A DNA stretch of 64,000 bases from Gillisia xinjiangensis (lineage in GTDB: Bacteria; Bacteroidota; Bacteroidia; Flavobacteriales; Flavobacteriaceae). Under the pieces are notes generated by a model, which saw only the letters and a list, made by a program, of their open reading frames with translations, did no database searches and was not told where the DNA came from. The position numbers were made by a program, and so were the translations under genes. Of the stretch, positions 63,298 through 64,000 are shown one piece after another; the stretch's first letter is position 1, and each line of letters begins with the position of its first letter. The stretch lies in assembly GCF_046298265.1 (NCBI RefSeq), contig NZ_JBKAHK010000009.1, forward strand, positions 62,001-126,000, given 5' to 3'.

Positions 63298-64000
63298 ATG
63301 GAAATACCCATTCTTCAGGACATCGTAATAATTTTAGGACTGTCTATTTTCATTATCCTATTATTTCAAAAAATTAAAGTCCCTTCCCTTCTTGGATTTT
63401 TACTCGCGGGAATTATTGCCGGTCCATATGCTTTTAATTTAATAAGTTCCCAACACGAAGTTGAATTGCTTTCTGAAATAGGCATTATATTCCTGCTATT
63501 CATAATTGGGATCGAGCTATCCTTAAAAGGGTTGGCTGCAATTAAGAAAACAATTCTTTTGGGTGGTGGAATGCAGGTAGGTGGAACTATTTTAGTCACT
63601 GCCATAGTTTCTTATTTTCTTGGTATACCCCTAAATTCTGCAGTCTTTATAGGTTTCCTGTTTGCTTTGAGCAGTACTGCTATCGTCTTAAAAATCCTTC
63701 AGGAAAAAGGAGAAGTAACATCCCCACATGGACGTGTAGCTGTTGCAATCCTGATATTCCAGGATATTATTGTGGTGCCAATGATGTTGCTCACGCCCCT
63801 ATTGGCGGGAAAATCAGATAATATCTGGGAAACGGTTGGAATTCTTCTTATAAAAATAATTGGAGTTGGTATTGTGATTTTTTTGCTGGCGATTTATATA
63901 GTTCCACGAATTTTTAAAATGGTTGTAAAAACCAAAAACCGGGAGCTATTTATTTTAACTACAATCGTTTTCTGCTTTGCAATAGCCTGGTTAACCTCTT
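63298..64000 (+). CDS. CPA2 (KefB-type) monovalent cation:proton antiporter, 3' part cut by window edge
   Basis: ATG 63298-63300 opens a frame that reaches the window end without a stop, giving 234 residues. It has about seven hydrophobic segments: the start LQDIVIILGLSIFIILLFQ, the family motif VPSLLGFLLAGIIAGPYAF, IGIIFLLFIIGIELSL, FALSSTAIVLKILQEKG and VAILIFQDIIVVPMMLL. These match CPA2 antiporters (KefB/KefC, Na+/H+ or K+/H+). The C-terminal regulatory domain, if any (for example TrkA-N), lies beyond the window. Confidence 0.9.
   Translation, partial: MEIPILQDIVIILGLSIFIILLFQKIKVPSLLGFLLAGIIAGPYAFNLISSQHEVELLSEIGIIFLLFIIGIELSLKGLAAIKKTILLGGGMQVGGTILVTAIVSYFLGIPLNSAVFIGFLFALSSTAIVLKILQEKGEVTSPHGRVAVAILIFQDIIVVPMMLLTPLLAGKSDNIWETVGILLIKIIGVGIVIFLLAIYIVPRIFKMVVKTKNRELFILTTIVFCFAIAWLTS

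Noticed and set aside
1..64000. CRISPR arrays, tRNA and rRNA genes, prophage
   Set aside because: No regularly spaced repeats, no cloverleaf or ribosomal sequences and no phage structural genes were seen by reading; a covariance-model scan was not possible here.

Overview
The window is 64 kb of an AT-rich chromosome from the phylum Bacteroidota, most likely a marine member of the Flavobacteriaceae (Gramella/Salegentibacter-like). This is inferred from gene content (flavobacterial surface protein with a VGIGT start, DUF2254, M61 and DUF885 lipoproteins, CPA2 antiporter), from the lack of Shine-Dalgarno sequences, and from promoters with the Bacteroidota -7 element TAnnTTTG. No rRNA, tRNA, CRISPR array, prophage or intact insertion sequence was seen.

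Layout. 1-3.2 kb: lipopolysaccharide-type genes (partial heptose/Kdo kinase-like gene, methyltransferase, DUF5672, GT4 glycosyltransferase). 3.1-8.1 kb: housekeeping (tsaC, cca, heme A synthase, TnpR-like protein, nucleoid-associated protein). 8.2-8.7 kb: a hicAB module whose toxin gene is frameshifted. 8.8-16.6 kb: a kinase-like protein of unknown role, an ABC exporter, uvrB, a repeat-containing secreted protein and DUF2254. 16.7-25.9 kb, minus strand: DUF885, CocE/NonD hydrolase, dsbD, tilS, pabB, FMN reductase. 26.2-30.2 kb: DEAD-box helicase, aldose epimerase, a 35-residue basic protein, lpdA. 30.3-41.1 kb, minus strand: a compact amine/omega-amino-acid cluster (Lrp regulator, GABA aminotransferase, nitrilase, VOC protein, Orn/Lys/Arg decarboxylase, ATP-grasp ligase, C45 Ntn hydrolase, succinate-semialdehyde dehydrogenase), with a Cys/Met PLP lyase divergent from lrp. 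42.8-46.6 kb: NhaC antiporter and a thiol-peroxidase set (AhpC-type peroxiredoxin, thioredoxin, DUF6952, Tpx, DgkA).

46.7-57.6 kb is the most striking part: a stress island with PepSY-like proteins (one decayed), Hsp20, a WG-repeat protein, four tandem-domain universal stress proteins, an ATP-cone/PD-(D/E)XK nuclease-like protein, a beta-CASP metallo-beta-lactamase RNase-like protein and three small related helical proteins. Six start regions here carry the same composite promoter: a Crp/Fnr-like dyad TGAT-N4-RTCAT followed, always exactly 23 nt after RTCA, by a -7 element TAnnTTnn. A seventh copy, with a dyad shortened by 2 bp, stands before the decayed PepSY gene. This is the best candidate in the window for an undescribed regulatory system. 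58.1-64 kb: proC-proB-proA, an M61 peptidase lipoprotein and the start of a CPA2/KefB antiporter.

All calls come from reading the sequence; no database search was run.
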